NCBI GenBank assembly: GCA_021732085.1
Contig: JAKFVQ010000004.1
Coordinates: 62,001-126,000 of the forward strand
Origin: Candidatus Obscuribacterales bacterium
Lineage (GTDB): Bacteria; Cyanobacteriota; Vampirovibrionia; Obscuribacterales; Obscuribacteraceae
Reading direction: 5' to 3'
Length of the DNA: 64,000 nt
Shown: piece by piece, positions 8,338 to 16,454 of the stretch
Position numbering within the stretch: the first letter of the stretch is position 1
Layout of the letters: each line of letters opens with the position of its first letter
The notes under the pieces: model-generated
The model's database searches: none
Told to the model about the DNA's origin: nothing
What the model saw: the letters and a program-made list of their open reading frames with translations, nothing else
Position numbers and translations under genes: made by a program

Positions 8338-10196
8338 TGACCACAAGTGATCCTCAATTCGAAGTTCTTCTAGAACATTTGAAACGCAATCGTGGCTTTG
8401 ACTTTACCGGCTACAAGCGTTCTAGCCTGATGCGCCGCGTTCTACGAAGAATGGCTGCGGTCAACATTGACAGCTTCGTTGATTATGTGGATTTTTTGGA
8501 AGTACATCCTCAAGAATTCAACAACTTGTTCAATACAATTTTGATCAACGTCACATCTTTCTTCAGGGATGGCGAGCCATGGGATTTTCTCAAGAACGAC
8601 ATTCTTCCACGTATTCTCGCGCAGAACACCGGTGAACTTCGCATCTGGAGCGCAGGCTGTGCATCTGGAGAAGAAGCCTACACTACCGCAATTCTCCTTT
8701 GCGAAGCATTGGGCACGGAACAGTTCCATGAGCGAGTCAAAATCTATGCTACCGACGTGGACGAAGATGCACTCATGCAAGCCAGGATGGCAACCTACTT
8801 ATTGCAAGGGCTAAAAGATATGCCCGAGGAATTGCGCGAGAAATATTTTGTTGCCACTAACGGAACCTTGACTTTTCGACCGGATTTGAGACGTTGCGTT
8901 ATCTTCGGACGCCACGATCTCGTGCAAGACGCTCCAATATCGCGCCTGGATCTTCTAATCTGCAGAAACACTTTGATGTATCTCAATGCAGAAACACAAT
9001 CGCGAATACTAAATCGCTTTCACTTTGCTATGAAGGACAACGGCTATCTATTCCTTGGAAAGGCAGAGATGCTGCTGAGCAACTCGGCCTTATTCAATCC
9101 AGTGGAATTGAAGTACAGAATTTTCTCGAAAGCGGGAAAAGTAAACCTGCGAGATCGACTTCTTGTGATGGCGCAGTCTGGTGACGGCGATGCTCTCGCG
9201 CACCTGAGCCGCCATATGCGCTTGCGTGAGCTGGCATTCGACACTTCACTGGTCGCGCAAATCATAATTGATGGTCAAGGCGTTGTTCACATGGTTAATG
9301 GATTAGCACGAAAGACTTTCGACCTGACTGAAAAAGATATTGGAAAGCTTTTGCAAGACTTGGAGATATCTTATCGCCCCGTTGAATTGCGATCATTGAT
9401 AGACCAGGCAGGCAGAGAGCGGAGAACAGTTCGATTCGAGCGAGCATCATTTTCAAACGGTCCAAACAACGACTTCTTCTTCGACGTACAGATAACGCCG
9501 CTCCTGGCTAACGGTGACAAAATATTAGGAACGAGCATCGCGTTTCACGACGTCACGCAGTTCCAGAGGATTACAGAAACCCTCAAGGGTGCCCATGAAG
9601 AACTTGAGACCACGAATGAAGAATTGCAATCCACCAATGAAGAACTTGAAACCACAAATGAAGAGCTGCAATCCACCAACGAAGAACTTGAAACCACAAA
9701 TGAAGAGCTGCAGTCCACCAACGAAGAACTTGAAACCACAAATGAAGAGCTACAATCCACCAACGAAGAATTAGAGACTGCAAATTACGAACTGCGAGTG
9801 CTGACGAAAGAAGTGGACAGCTCGAACCTATTCCTCCAGTCAATATTGGCGAGCATGCGCTACGCAGTTGTGGTTCTCGACAAACAGAACAACATCCTGA
9901 TTTGGAACAAGCGGTGCTCGGATTTATTCGGGCTAAGATCGGAGGAATGCGAAGGAAAGAACTTCCTGGATTTGGATATTGGATTGCCAGTATCTGAATT
10001 GAAAGAGCCCATTGAGAAGTTTTTAGAATTGGAAGAAAAATACAAAATTCTCAGTGTGCAAGCACACGACCGCAGAGGCAAGGAAATCCGTGTCGAAATA
10101 AGGATGGCCGCACTTAGCTCAGGGAATAAGAAGAGCGGAATTCTTCTGCTTATGGATCAAGAGAATAAAACGGAAACAGACGGGTCAAGAAAGTGA
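8337..10196 (+). CDS. cheR: CheR-type methyltransferase with PAS domains and coiled coil
   Basis: This is a CheR glutamate O-methyltransferase fused to sensor parts. The CheR domain is canonical: GYKRSSLMRRVLRRM in the N-terminal domain, NVTSFFRD near residue 74, the SAM motif WSAGCASGEEAY near 105-116, ATDVDEDAL, and DLLICRN. A PAS domain (about 285-400), a coiled coil of EELETTNEELQSTN repeats (about 412-493) and a C-terminal PAS domain (about 500-605) follow. Length (619) and domain order match the preceding gene, so the two arose by duplication and only this copy keeps the catalytic residues. The coiled coil and PAS parts suggest that methylation or partner binding responds to an internal signal rather than to chemoreceptors. 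Confidence 0.92.
   Translation: MTTSDPQFEVLLEHLKRNRGFDFTGYKRSSLMRRVLRRMAAVNIDSFVDYVDFLEVHPQEFNNLFNTILINVTSFFRDGEPWDFLKNDILPRILAQNTGELRIWSAGCASGEEAYTTAILLCEALGTEQFHERVKIYATDVDEDALMQARMATYLLQGLKDMPEELREKYFVATNGTLTFRPDLRRCVIFGRHDLVQDAPISRLDLLICRNTLMYLNAETQSRILNRFHFAMKDNGYLFLGKAEMLLSNSALFNPVELKYRIFSKAGKVNLRDRLLVMAQSGDGDALAHLSRHMRLRELAFDTSLVAQIIIDGQGVVHMVNGLARKTFDLTEKDIGKLLQDLEISYRPVELRSLIDQAGRERRTVRFERASFSNGPNNDFFFDVQITPLLANGDKILGTSIAFHDVTQFQRITETLKGAHEELETTNEELQSTNEELETTNEELQSTNEELETTNEELQSTNEELETTNEELQSTNEELETANYELRVLTKEVDSSNLFLQSILASMRYAVVVLDKQNNILIWNKRCSDLFGLRSEECEGKNFLDLDIGLPVSELKEPIEKFLELEEKYKILSVQAHDRRGKEIRVEIRMAALSSGNKKSGILLLMDQENKTETDGSRK
9597..9780 (+). repeat. 42-bp coding repeats (coiled coil) in the cheR gene
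   Basis: Four nearly identical in-frame units at 9597-9638, 9639-9680, 9681-9722 and 9723-9764, plus a partial fifth, encode the 14-residue heptad pair EELETTNEELQSTN. The near identity of the DNA, including third positions, points to recent unit duplication. Confidence 0.92.
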
Positions 10197-10202
10197 GATA
10201 AG

Positions 10203-10670
10203 ATGATCAAAACCGAAAGTCTTCAACAAAAATACGCAGCGAAGAGCATTTGTTATGGATGCGGTCCCGCCAATCCCGACGGACTTCATATAAACAGCTT
10301 TCCGGAAGGCGACGGCTTGACCTGCGTATGGGAACCCGAACCAAAATTCCAAGCATTTCCAGGCATGCTTTATGGCGGACTGATTGCAAGCTTGCTGGAT
10401 TGCCACTGTAACTGGACAGCTTCCTGGCATTTGAAGAATCAAAACGGACTGGACGCGCCACCATGTACAGTGACCGCCGAACTGAACGTAAAATACCTGG
10501 CGCCAACGCCGGCGACAGCCCCAATTCGAATAATATCCAAAGTAGTAAAGTCCAAAGAACGAAGTGCCACAGTTGAAGGTGAGCTCTATTCCGGAGATCT
10601 TTTATGCGCGACCTGCAGCGCAGTCTTTGTTGCAGTCAAGGAAGGCCATCCTGCATACCACCGCTGGTAA
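10203..10670 (+). CDS. PaaI-type hotdog thioesterase
   Basis: A 155-residue protein of the hotdog-fold acyl-CoA thioesterase (PaaI/YigI-like) superfamily. Typical parts are the N-terminal CYGCGPANPDGLHI segment, the GMLYGGLIASLLDCHCNW helix that carries the active-site region in this fold, and the strand region TAELNVKYLAPTP. Family members hydrolyse acyl-CoA thioesters; the substrate cannot be read from sequence. It starts six bases after cheR ends, so it may be co-transcribed with the signalling genes by chance of position. A palindromic repeat cluster begins just after its stop and may act as the transcript end. Confidence 0.85.
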   Translation: MIKTESLQQKYAAKSICYGCGPANPDGLHINSFPEGDGLTCVWEPEPKFQAFPGMLYGGLIASLLDCHCNWTASWHLKNQNGLDAPPCTVTAELNVKYLAPTPATAPIRIISKVVKSKERSATVEGELYSGDLLCATCSAVFVAVKEGHPAYHRW

Positions 10671-10684
10671 CCCCCGCGGCAGAC

Positions 10685-10790
10685 GCAGGCTGAAAGCCTG
10701 GTCCGAAGGAAGCTAATGGGAGCGCAGGCTTCCAGCCTGCTCCGAAAGAAGCTAACGTGAGGGCAGGCATCCTGTCTGCTTGTTAAAGCA
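10685..10790. repeat. Three 39-bp palindromic repeat units
   Basis: Three imperfect units begin with GCAGGC at 10685, 10724 and 10763, giving a strict 39-base period. Each carries a small hairpin of the form GCAGGCTNNNAGCCTGC, then CCGAAxGAAGCTAA in the first two. Related sequence in the opposite orientation lies inside the addA coding region near 54047-54110, so this is a dispersed family. It sits between convergent-free neighbours (thioesterase and channel-like gene, both plus strand). Confidence 0.85.
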
Positions 10791-10835
10791 TCTCCAAGAA
10801 GCCTATAAACCAAAATCACTGGAACCCCAATAATA

Positions 10836-11891
10836 GTGAGATCCCGCCCCAAGAGTCAAAATCGCTTCCTGCAGAATGTTGCCCATTTCATGCGACTTCT
10901 GAGAGTTCTGCTCATAGAGTTCCGCGTATTCATCATTTGCAGTTTGATAGCATTTCTCACGTCTACTGTCCTTCTCTACACGCTTTATCCGCTTGAAGAA
11001 TTACCAGCACACCATCACTCACTTCTTGGTGTCGCCTATGACACGGTCCAATTAACCTTCTTCCAATCCCCAATTCCATTCGTTGATGACTGGCGATTGA
11101 TCCCCGTGTTCTTCGGACTTCCGATCCTGGGATTGCTCGTTATCACAGAAGGCGTTATTCAACTCGGACATCTTCTATTACTAAAGAGAACCTACTCAAG
11201 GGAGTGGCAAAACATGTTGGCTGCAAGTTTCGAAAATCACATCGTGGTTGCCGGCATGGGCAACGTAGGATTTAGAACTATGGAACATCTGAAACGCTAT
11301 GGCGAAAGTGTGGTGTGCATAGAGCGCAATCCTGAGTCGAGCTTTCTACAGGAACTTGAGGAGTACCAGGTTCCAGCAGTTATTGGTGATATCAAGAATC
11401 CACATATTCTAGAAAAGGCCAGCATCCGGAAAGCCAAAGCATTCTTGGCCGTGACGGACAACGATTTGGCGAACATTGAAGCTGCGCTAACAGTAAAAGA
11501 GCTCGTGCCAAACATTAGAATCGTTATCCGTGTGTTCGATCACAAGTTAGCAGAGAAAGTAGAAAAATCTTTCGGCATAGACGCGGCATTCAGCGCATCG
11601 GCTCTATCCGCCCCCGTATTCGCTCAAGCCGCTCTGAGCTCAAATCTGCTGGCTTCATTCGAATTTGGCGGCACTGTTGTTAATGCATTTCAGCTCACCG
11701 TCGAGGAGAAGAGCCCGCTGAAAGATATGCAAATCGACAAAGTCAGAGAGAGCTACGAGGTAACAGTACTTATGCATCAAAGGGACAACAATGTGGACTG
11801 GAATCCGCCACCATCAATAGTGCTTCAGAAAGGCGATAGATTATTGATCATGACGGACAATAAGAACATCCAACGATTCCTTACTTACTAA
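10836..11891 (+). CDS. Potassium-channel-like membrane protein with RCK/TrkA-N domain
   Basis: A 351-residue protein. The N-terminal part has two membrane helices (about 26-48 and 84-105) around a re-entrant-like segment. Residues 120-345 form an RCK unit: a TrkA-N Rossmann domain with VVAGMGNVGFRTMEHL, the ERNPES acidic end of strand 2, GDIKNPHILEKA, and a TrkA-C domain at the end. RCK domains bind NAD(H) or ions and gate K+ channels. The selectivity filter TVGYG is absent; the position reads QLTFFQSPIP, so K+ conduction is doubtful. The GTG start lacks a good ribosome site; ATG 10890 is an alternative. Similar filter-less proteins exist in other phyla. Confidence 0.82.
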   Translation: MRSRPKSQNRFLQNVAHFMRLLRVLLIEFRVFIICSLIAFLTSTVLLYTLYPLEELPAHHHSLLGVAYDTVQLTFFQSPIPFVDDWRLIPVFFGLPILGLLVITEGVIQLGHLLLLKRTYSREWQNMLAASFENHIVVAGMGNVGFRTMEHLKRYGESVVCIERNPESSFLQELEEYQVPAVIGDIKNPHILEKASIRKAKAFLAVTDNDLANIEAALTVKELVPNIRIVIRVFDHKLAEKVEKSFGIDAAFSASALSAPVFAQAALSSNLLASFEFGGTVVNAFQLTVEEKSPLKDMQIDKVRESYEVTVLMHQRDNNVDWNPPPSIVLQKGDRLLIMTDNKNIQRFLTY

Positions 11892-12559
11892 ATGATGCTG
11901 CTGAATTCCTGGCGCACATCATTCTTGAATGCACCGTCGGGAAGGTCCATTATTAACTGTTTGGCCAAAGAGCCAGCCTCCTCTTTTCGCCCGAGCAAAA
12001 GCAGCGCTTTCGCCTTGTAGTATTTGATGTGGAGACCTTTAAAATGCAACTCTCCGCATTTATCCAGTGTCGCCAGCGCCGAAGCTCCATCACCTTTTTC
12101 GATGTATGCGCGCCCCAAATTCAATTTGGCCAGCGCGTACATCGGATCAACTTCGTTCGCTTTCTTATACTCTTCAATCGCCTCATCAGCCTTGTGTTGT
12201 TTCAGCAGTGCGTTGCCTAAATTCGTCCGTATTTCAGCTGAATCCATACCTTCGTTTTCAGCTCTTAACAGGGCATCTCGGTATGATTTCTCCGAGGCAG
12301 AATAGTTGCCCATTTCATCATATGTGATACCAGACCAGAAATAGCCATTCGACTCGTGCGGACGCATCAAACAGTATTGTTTGAATCGAGAAATAGCATC
12401 TTCATAACGGCGTTGATCGATCAGCCGACGTCCTTCTTTCAAAACATCAGCGGGTCGAGTCACGACCTGCTGCGTTGTCTGCGCTAAGGCGACAGACTCA
12501 CTGCAAGCCGAAACCAGGATAATGAGAACAGTTGCAACTGCGTTTAGTTGTTTAGTCAT
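11888..12559 (-). CDS. Exported TPR-repeat protein
   Basis: About 223 residues, starting at the ATG at 12559, where a signal peptide begins (MTKQLNAVATVLIILVSACSESVALAQ). The longer open frame upstream has no such feature. Three or four tetratricopeptide repeats follow (motifs such as YFWSGITYDEMGNYSASEKSYRDAL and LGNALLKQHKADEAIEEYKKA), a scaffold for protein-protein contacts in the periplasm. The cysteine in VSACS might also be a lipobox variant. Its end overlaps the convergent channel-like gene by four bases. The binding partner is unknown. It is one of several exported TPR proteins in this window. Confidence 0.82.
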   Translation of the reverse strand: MTKQLNAVATVLIILVSACSESVALAQTTQQVVTRPADVLKEGRRLIDQRRYEDAISRFKQYCLMRPHESNGYFWSGITYDEMGNYSASEKSYRDALLRAENEGMDSAEIRTNLGNALLKQHKADEAIEEYKKANEVDPMYALAKLNLGRAYIEKGDGASALATLDKCGELHFKGLHIKYYKAKALLLLGRKEEAGSLAKQLIMDLPDGAFKNDVRQEFSSII

Positions 12560-12738
12560 TGATGCTGTCACAGCAATTAGGCTAGCTAATTTTATACGAT
12601 TATTTGAAGGATGGCATGATTTGGGCTGTCGAGCAGCCTGGGACTGGCTTGAAATGGAACTTCGTAAACGTACCTTTCGACTAACGCTTGGAGCGCCATT
12701 TGACCTAGAATGACGTAGTCGGAATTCCAAAGGTTGTT

Positions 12739-13068
12739 ATGCAAAAAACTCTTGCCCAAGAAGTCGGACTCTTACCGGACCTCCCGCCTGACTGCAATGT
12801 ATGTGGAAAGCCAGTTTGCCTCCGGCAGCAACTTATTGGTATGTCCCTTGGTTACATAGATAAAAGTTTCTGCTTGGCTTGCATAGCTACGGACACGCAA
12901 CGCAGCCGCGAGGAAGTCCTGGAGACTGTCATTCCTTATATAAGGAATCGCGATTGCTTCAATAAGCCGTGGAATCGCTATAAGAACGTCGATTATTGTC
13001 CGGACCAACAAGGCTGCGTTCCAAACAGTTGCTTCGAGTTGAATTGCCAGAAACTCCAGAGTACTTAA
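12739..13068 (+). CDS. Small cysteine-rich protein next to TusA
   Basis: A 109-residue protein that I cannot place in a family. It has ten cysteines in clusters: CNVCGKPVC near residues 19-27, FCLAC near 45-48, RDC, and a C-terminal CPDQQGCVPNSCFELNC. CxxC pairs of this kind bind zinc or an iron-sulfur cluster. There is no signal peptide. The ATG has AAGG 6-7 bases upstream. It is followed after 38 bases by a TusA-type sulfur carrier on the same strand, so a role in sulfur transfer or cofactor maturation is a reasonable inference, not shown by sequence alone. Confidence 0.75.
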   Translation: MQKTLAQEVGLLPDLPPDCNVCGKPVCLRQQLIGMSLGYIDKSFCLACIATDTQRSREEVLETVIPYIRNRDCFNKPWNRYKNVDYCPDQQGCVPNSCFELNCQKLQST

Positions 13069-13106
13069 TTAGTCCTACCCTCCTCCAAAATGAGAGCCCG
13101 TTCAGA

Positions 13107-13331
13107 ATGGAACACAATTTAGATCTCCGTGGCGTCGCCTGTCCTATGAATTTTGTAAAGACCAGATTATTTCTGGATAAGCTCCCTGCCGGTGACATTC
13201 TAAAATTACTCGTCGACGGAGGCGAGCCAGTCGAGAGCGTTTGCGCCAGTCTCAAAGAAGAAGGACACGAAATTGTCTCGTCTGAAGACCAAGGACAGGG
13301 TTACTTTCAGGTGACTATTCGCAAAGTATAA
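13107..13331 (+). CDS. tusA: TusA-family sulfur carrier protein
   Basis: A 74-residue protein of the TusA/SirA family. The hallmark LDLRGVACPMNFVKTRL holds the active cysteine of the CPxP-like motif (here CPMN), which carries sulfur as a persulfide for tRNA thiolation, molybdenum cofactor or other pathways. The length and the two-layer alpha/beta pattern match the family. I start it at ATG 13107 because the N-terminus then matches TusA; upstream in-frame codons would overlap the cysteine-rich gene. CPMN instead of CPxP is a common variant in TusA-like proteins outside Escherichia coli. It is probably co-transcribed with the preceding cysteine-rich protein. Confidence 0.85.
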   Translation: MEHNLDLRGVACPMNFVKTRLFLDKLPAGDILKLLVDGGEPVESVCASLKEEGHEIVSSEDQGQGYFQVTIRKV

Positions 13332-13453
13332 AAACCCTTGAATTGACAAAAAAGCCAATATCTAGGACCATACACCGAGTTTCCAATATAAGGCGCAGTT
13401 ATAAAGGGTTCATATCCCCTGGTCTCGGAAGTCACTTCGAAAGCACCTCGTTC

Positions 13454-14164
13454 ATGCGGAACATTCACAACACGATTGCAACTTTAGCTTTCTTGCTCGC
13501 TCTAGGAGCAGGCGGCCAAATTGCATCGGCACAGCTTCCACCGAAGGTCATCCCGAAGACACCGGAAGAACTCCGCGTCGAACTCAAGCAGCTGAGAACA
13601 GAATTAGCTCTGCGCCCGCAGGATGCGCAACTTCATTTCAAACTGGCCGAGTGCCTGAAGAACTTGGGACACCTGCCACAAGCCAGCGATGAATACTTCA
13701 AAGCCGGCACTCTTGACCCGAGCATGTACGTCGCGTATCACCAGCTCGCCTCGACCTGCCAGAATCCAACTCAATTGGACGAAGCTATCGAGAAGTTGAA
13801 CAAATTGGCCAATGAAAAGCCAAAAGAACTTTTGCTTCGTGTCGCGCTTTCTGAACTCTATGAAAAGCGCGGAAACTATTACCAGGCTGCACGCACTCTC
13901 ATTGATCTAAGCTATGCAAATGCGGTTCCAGAGAAGTTCAAGCATAAGGTAACGACGCGCATTCACAACATGCTTGCGCTTTCTAAGTCGCAAAAGAATC
14001 AGACTATTGAAGCAGCGACTGCCGTTACGCCAAACTCTGATGAAGAGCTGGATGTTGTGCCGGCCCCGTTACCAACGCCAACGACGAAACGCAGCATTGC
14101 ACATGCAAGATTGAAAGACAAAAAAGAAATCCGCGGCATGGGTCACACACCGCTTGTGCCTTGA
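13454..14164 (+). CDS. Exported TPR-repeat protein
   Basis: About 236 residues from the ATG at 13454, where a signal peptide starts (MRNIHNTIATLAFLLALGAGGQIASAQ). Upstream in-frame codons from 13343 give no signal sequence. The mature part has a helical lead (TPEELRVELKQLRTELAL) and about three TPR units (DAQLHFKLAECLKNLGHLP, YVAYHQLASTC and LLLRVALSELYEKRGNY). The tail is basic and proline-rich. It likely acts as a periplasmic scaffold. It lies just before another TPR lipoprotein on the same strand with a 28-base gap, so the two are probably an operon. Confidence 0.8.
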   Translation: MRNIHNTIATLAFLLALGAGGQIASAQLPPKVIPKTPEELRVELKQLRTELALRPQDAQLHFKLAECLKNLGHLPQASDEYFKAGTLDPSMYVAYHQLASTCQNPTQLDEAIEKLNKLANEKPKELLLRVALSELYEKRGNYYQAARTLIDLSYANAVPEKFKHKVTTRIHNMLALSKSQKNQTIEAATAVTPNSDEELDVVPAPLPTPTTKRSIAHARLKDKKEIRGMGHTPLVP

Positions 14165-14192
14165 AGATACCCGTTGAGGACTTAGACGGATT

Positions 14193-14927
14193 TTGAAAAG
14201 AAGCTGCCACGCCGAGCTAACATCGAAGGCAAGCACTTTGCTTCTGCTCCTTTGCTGTCTCTGCATGGTGAGCGCTTGTTCAAATCGAATACGCACGAAT
14301 GATGGTTCATTGGGTAGAGTGCAAGTTGCAGGCGGGAATGCTCCAGCAGCAGGGAACGCTAACAAGGCGGCGCCAGGCGAACCAACCAGCAATGTAAGCG
14401 GCGAGAGATTCGACCTCAGCGAAGACGAGCTGGTCAGCAAGGAATCGCTGAGAGCCTGGAGAATTGCGCTTGCACACAGCGAACGGGGAGAAATGCCGGA
14501 AGACGAATGGAATAAGATTCGGGCTGCAGACGAAGCGGAGTCGATGAAGATTCTCCTGAATCTCGAGAAGAACCATCCAAAAGCTAGTTACGTGTTGACC
14601 ATGATGGGACAAGTGAAGCATCACTTCAAGAAAGATGATGAGGCAAGTGAGTATTATGAGCGCGCGATGTTGCAGAACAGAGCGGATCCAATTCTCCTCT
14701 TGAAGCTAGCCAATACCAGAATGGCTACGGGAAAGATTCCAAAAGCCATCAAGTTCTATCGCGAGTCTTTGAAAGCCAATCCTGATTTCACCGATGCGAA
14801 AATTGGATTGGCAAAGGCGCTCTTAAAGCAGAATCCGAAAGACGATGAAGCACGCTCGCTTTTACGCGAGGTATTAGAAGCTGAGCCAAATAACGAGAAG
14901 GCTAAAGAAGCGCTTCCAAGCTCGTAG
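14193..14927 (+). CDS. TPR-repeat lipoprotein
   Basis: A 244-residue lipoprotein. The signal peptide has a hydrophobic core (LLLLLCCLCM) and a lipobox ending in Cys29 (MVSAC), so the mature protein should be lipid-anchored. After an Ala/Gly/Asn-rich linker come TPR units in the C-terminal half (YVLTMMGQVKHHFKKDDEASEYYERA, PILLLKLANTRMATGKIPKAIKFY and ARSLLREVLEAEPNN). The frame begins with TTG at 14193. It follows the exported TPR protein on the same strand, and both may belong to one envelope complex. Confidence 0.8.
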   Translation: MKRSCHAELTSKASTLLLLLCCLCMVSACSNRIRTNDGSLGRVQVAGGNAPAAGNANKAAPGEPTSNVSGERFDLSEDELVSKESLRAWRIALAHSERGEMPEDEWNKIRAADEAESMKILLNLEKNHPKASYVLTMMGQVKHHFKKDDEASEYYERAMLQNRADPILLLKLANTRMATGKIPKAIKFYRESLKANPDFTDAKIGLAKALLKQNPKDDEARSLLREVLEAEPNNEKAKEALPSS

Positions 14928-15301
14928 CGAGCGTCTCTTGCATAAGCAGCGCCTGCGGAATACTGCAAGACCGCGCAAGTAATACCAGATTCGGTGCAGG
15001 GCAACGTTACCATCAGGTCAGTCATTCTCATAACCAATCAGCCAGTCTGGGCCATGCTTCGGAGCTGAATGTAAGCAAGACTTAAGGAAGCGTTTTGAAC
15101 CTTCTAACCTTTTCAAAACAGCTTGAATAGCGGCTTCCAATACCGGTATCAAGAAGAAAACATTCAAGCTTGTTCTTGCGCCGCTTTTACATACTTGTCG
15201 TAGAATGTTCTTTATTGAGAGAGAGATTCCGCCGGCCCTTGCTGCGCGGAGAAGACACAGCACTGCAAGCTGATAGCGCCAGATAGTACGAGGTTGATTT
15301 C
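14928..15301. promoter_or_regulatory. Upstream region of hpd with a strong inverted repeat
   Basis: This 374-base gap has no supported gene. It contains a clear inverted repeat: AAGCGTTTTGAA at 15088-15099 and TTCAAAACAGCTT at 15112-15124, pairing 8 bases without a break plus 4 more across a one-base bulge, with a 12-base loop. It lies about 180 bases before the hpd start and has no T run after it, so an operator or mRNA structure is more likely than a terminator. A weak promoter-like TTGCGC...TAGAAT pair lies at 15176-15206. Confidence 0.4.
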
Positions 15302-16426
15302 ATGACAAGAGAGACAGTGGAAAAGACGGCCCAGCTTAATGCTGTCGAAGAGATTCCAATCGAAGGTTTTGACTTTATCGAGTTTTACGTGGGCAATGCA
15401 AAACAAGCCTGCTACTACTACCATAAGGGTTTCGGCTTCGATATCGTCGCATACAAGGGTCTTGAAACCGGCAGTCGCGAAGAAGCATCTTACGTCCTTC
15501 GCCAAAAAAGCGTGCAATTGATTTTGACCACAGGTCTGACTCCAAGCTCTGAAATTGGAAAGCATGTTCTCCAACACGGCGACGGAGTGAAGAACATCGG
15601 CTTCCGTGTCAAAGATGCGAAGAAGGCTTATGAGACCGCGCTATCGCGCGGAGCTAAGAGCATTTCAGAACCGCAAAGCAGTGAAGACGAAGATGGTACA
15701 TTCACATCAGCGGCAGTAGCAACGTATGGTGACACGATTCATACATTCGTCGAACGCGCGCACTACAAAGGGGCATTTGCACCGGGATACAAAGCTATCG
15801 ACAAGAAGGGCGAAAACACTGGGCTGCTGATCGTCGATCATATAGTCGGAAATGTTGAACGCGACAGAATGGAACACTGGGTCGAGTTTTATCAAAAAAC
15901 GTTCGGCTTCTATGTCTACCAGTATTTCGATGCTAAAGACATCAGCACGCAATATTCTGCACTTGTATCAAAAGTAATGGCTAACAAGTCAGGCTCCATC
16001 AAGTTGCCACTTAACGAGCCGGCACCGGCGGCGCGCAAATCACAGATTCAGGAGTACTTAGACTGGTACACGGCCGGCGGTGTTCAGCACATCGCAATTT
16101 CGACCGCCGACATCATCAAAACTGTTGGTGAATTGCACAATCGCGGCATCGAATTCTTGACCGTCCCACGCGCATACTACGATACTCTCGAAGAGCGCGT
16201 CGGCAAAATCGACGAAGACATCGAAGAGCTGTATAAGCTGGGCATCCTGGTCGACCGTGAGTCAGAAGGCTACTTGCTTCAGATCTTCACAAAACCAGTT
16301 GAAGATCGCCCGACCCTCTTCTTCGAAGTAATTCAGCGAAAGGGCGCTAAGGGCTTCGGAAAAGGCAACTTCAAGGCTTTATTCGAGTCCATCGAAAGAG
16401 AACAAGAGTCCCGCGGCAACCTCTAA
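15302..16426 (+). CDS. hpd: 4-hydroxyphenylpyruvate dioxygenase
   Basis: It converts 4-hydroxyphenylpyruvate to homogentisate with O2, the second step of tyrosine degradation and the source of the tocopherol and plastoquinone head group in some organisms. At 374 residues it has the usual length, with two vicinal-oxygen-chelate halves. The Fe(II) ligands are visible: His180 (IVDHIVGNV), His263 (VQHIAIST) and Glu342 (FFEVIQRKG). The C-terminal GFGKGNFKALFESIE helix, which gates the active site, is present. The ATG has GAGG about 7 bases upstream. It is followed by hmgA after 28 bases, a two-gene tyrosine catabolism operon. Confidence 0.97.
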   Translation: MTRETVEKTAQLNAVEEIPIEGFDFIEFYVGNAKQACYYYHKGFGFDIVAYKGLETGSREEASYVLRQKSVQLILTTGLTPSSEIGKHVLQHGDGVKNIGFRVKDAKKAYETALSRGAKSISEPQSSEDEDGTFTSAAVATYGDTIHTFVERAHYKGAFAPGYKAIDKKGENTGLLIVDHIVGNVERDRMEHWVEFYQKTFGFYVYQYFDAKDISTQYSALVSKVMANKSGSIKLPLNEPAPAARKSQIQEYLDWYTAGGVQHIAISTADIIKTVGELHNRGIEFLTVPRAYYDTLEERVGKIDEDIEELYKLGILVDRESEGYLLQIFTKPVEDRPTLFFEVIQRKGAKGFGKGNFKALFESIEREQESRGNL

Positions 16427-16454
16427 GAAGGACTGCTTCAAGCAGAAAAAGCAG

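Noticed and set aside
9545..9843. Several overlapping frames on both strands over the cheR coiled-coil repeats
   Set aside because: They reflect the low-complexity 42-base repeat read in other frames.
12996..13106. An upstream extension of tusA
   Set aside because: It would overlap the cysteine-rich gene and adds sequence foreign to the TusA family.
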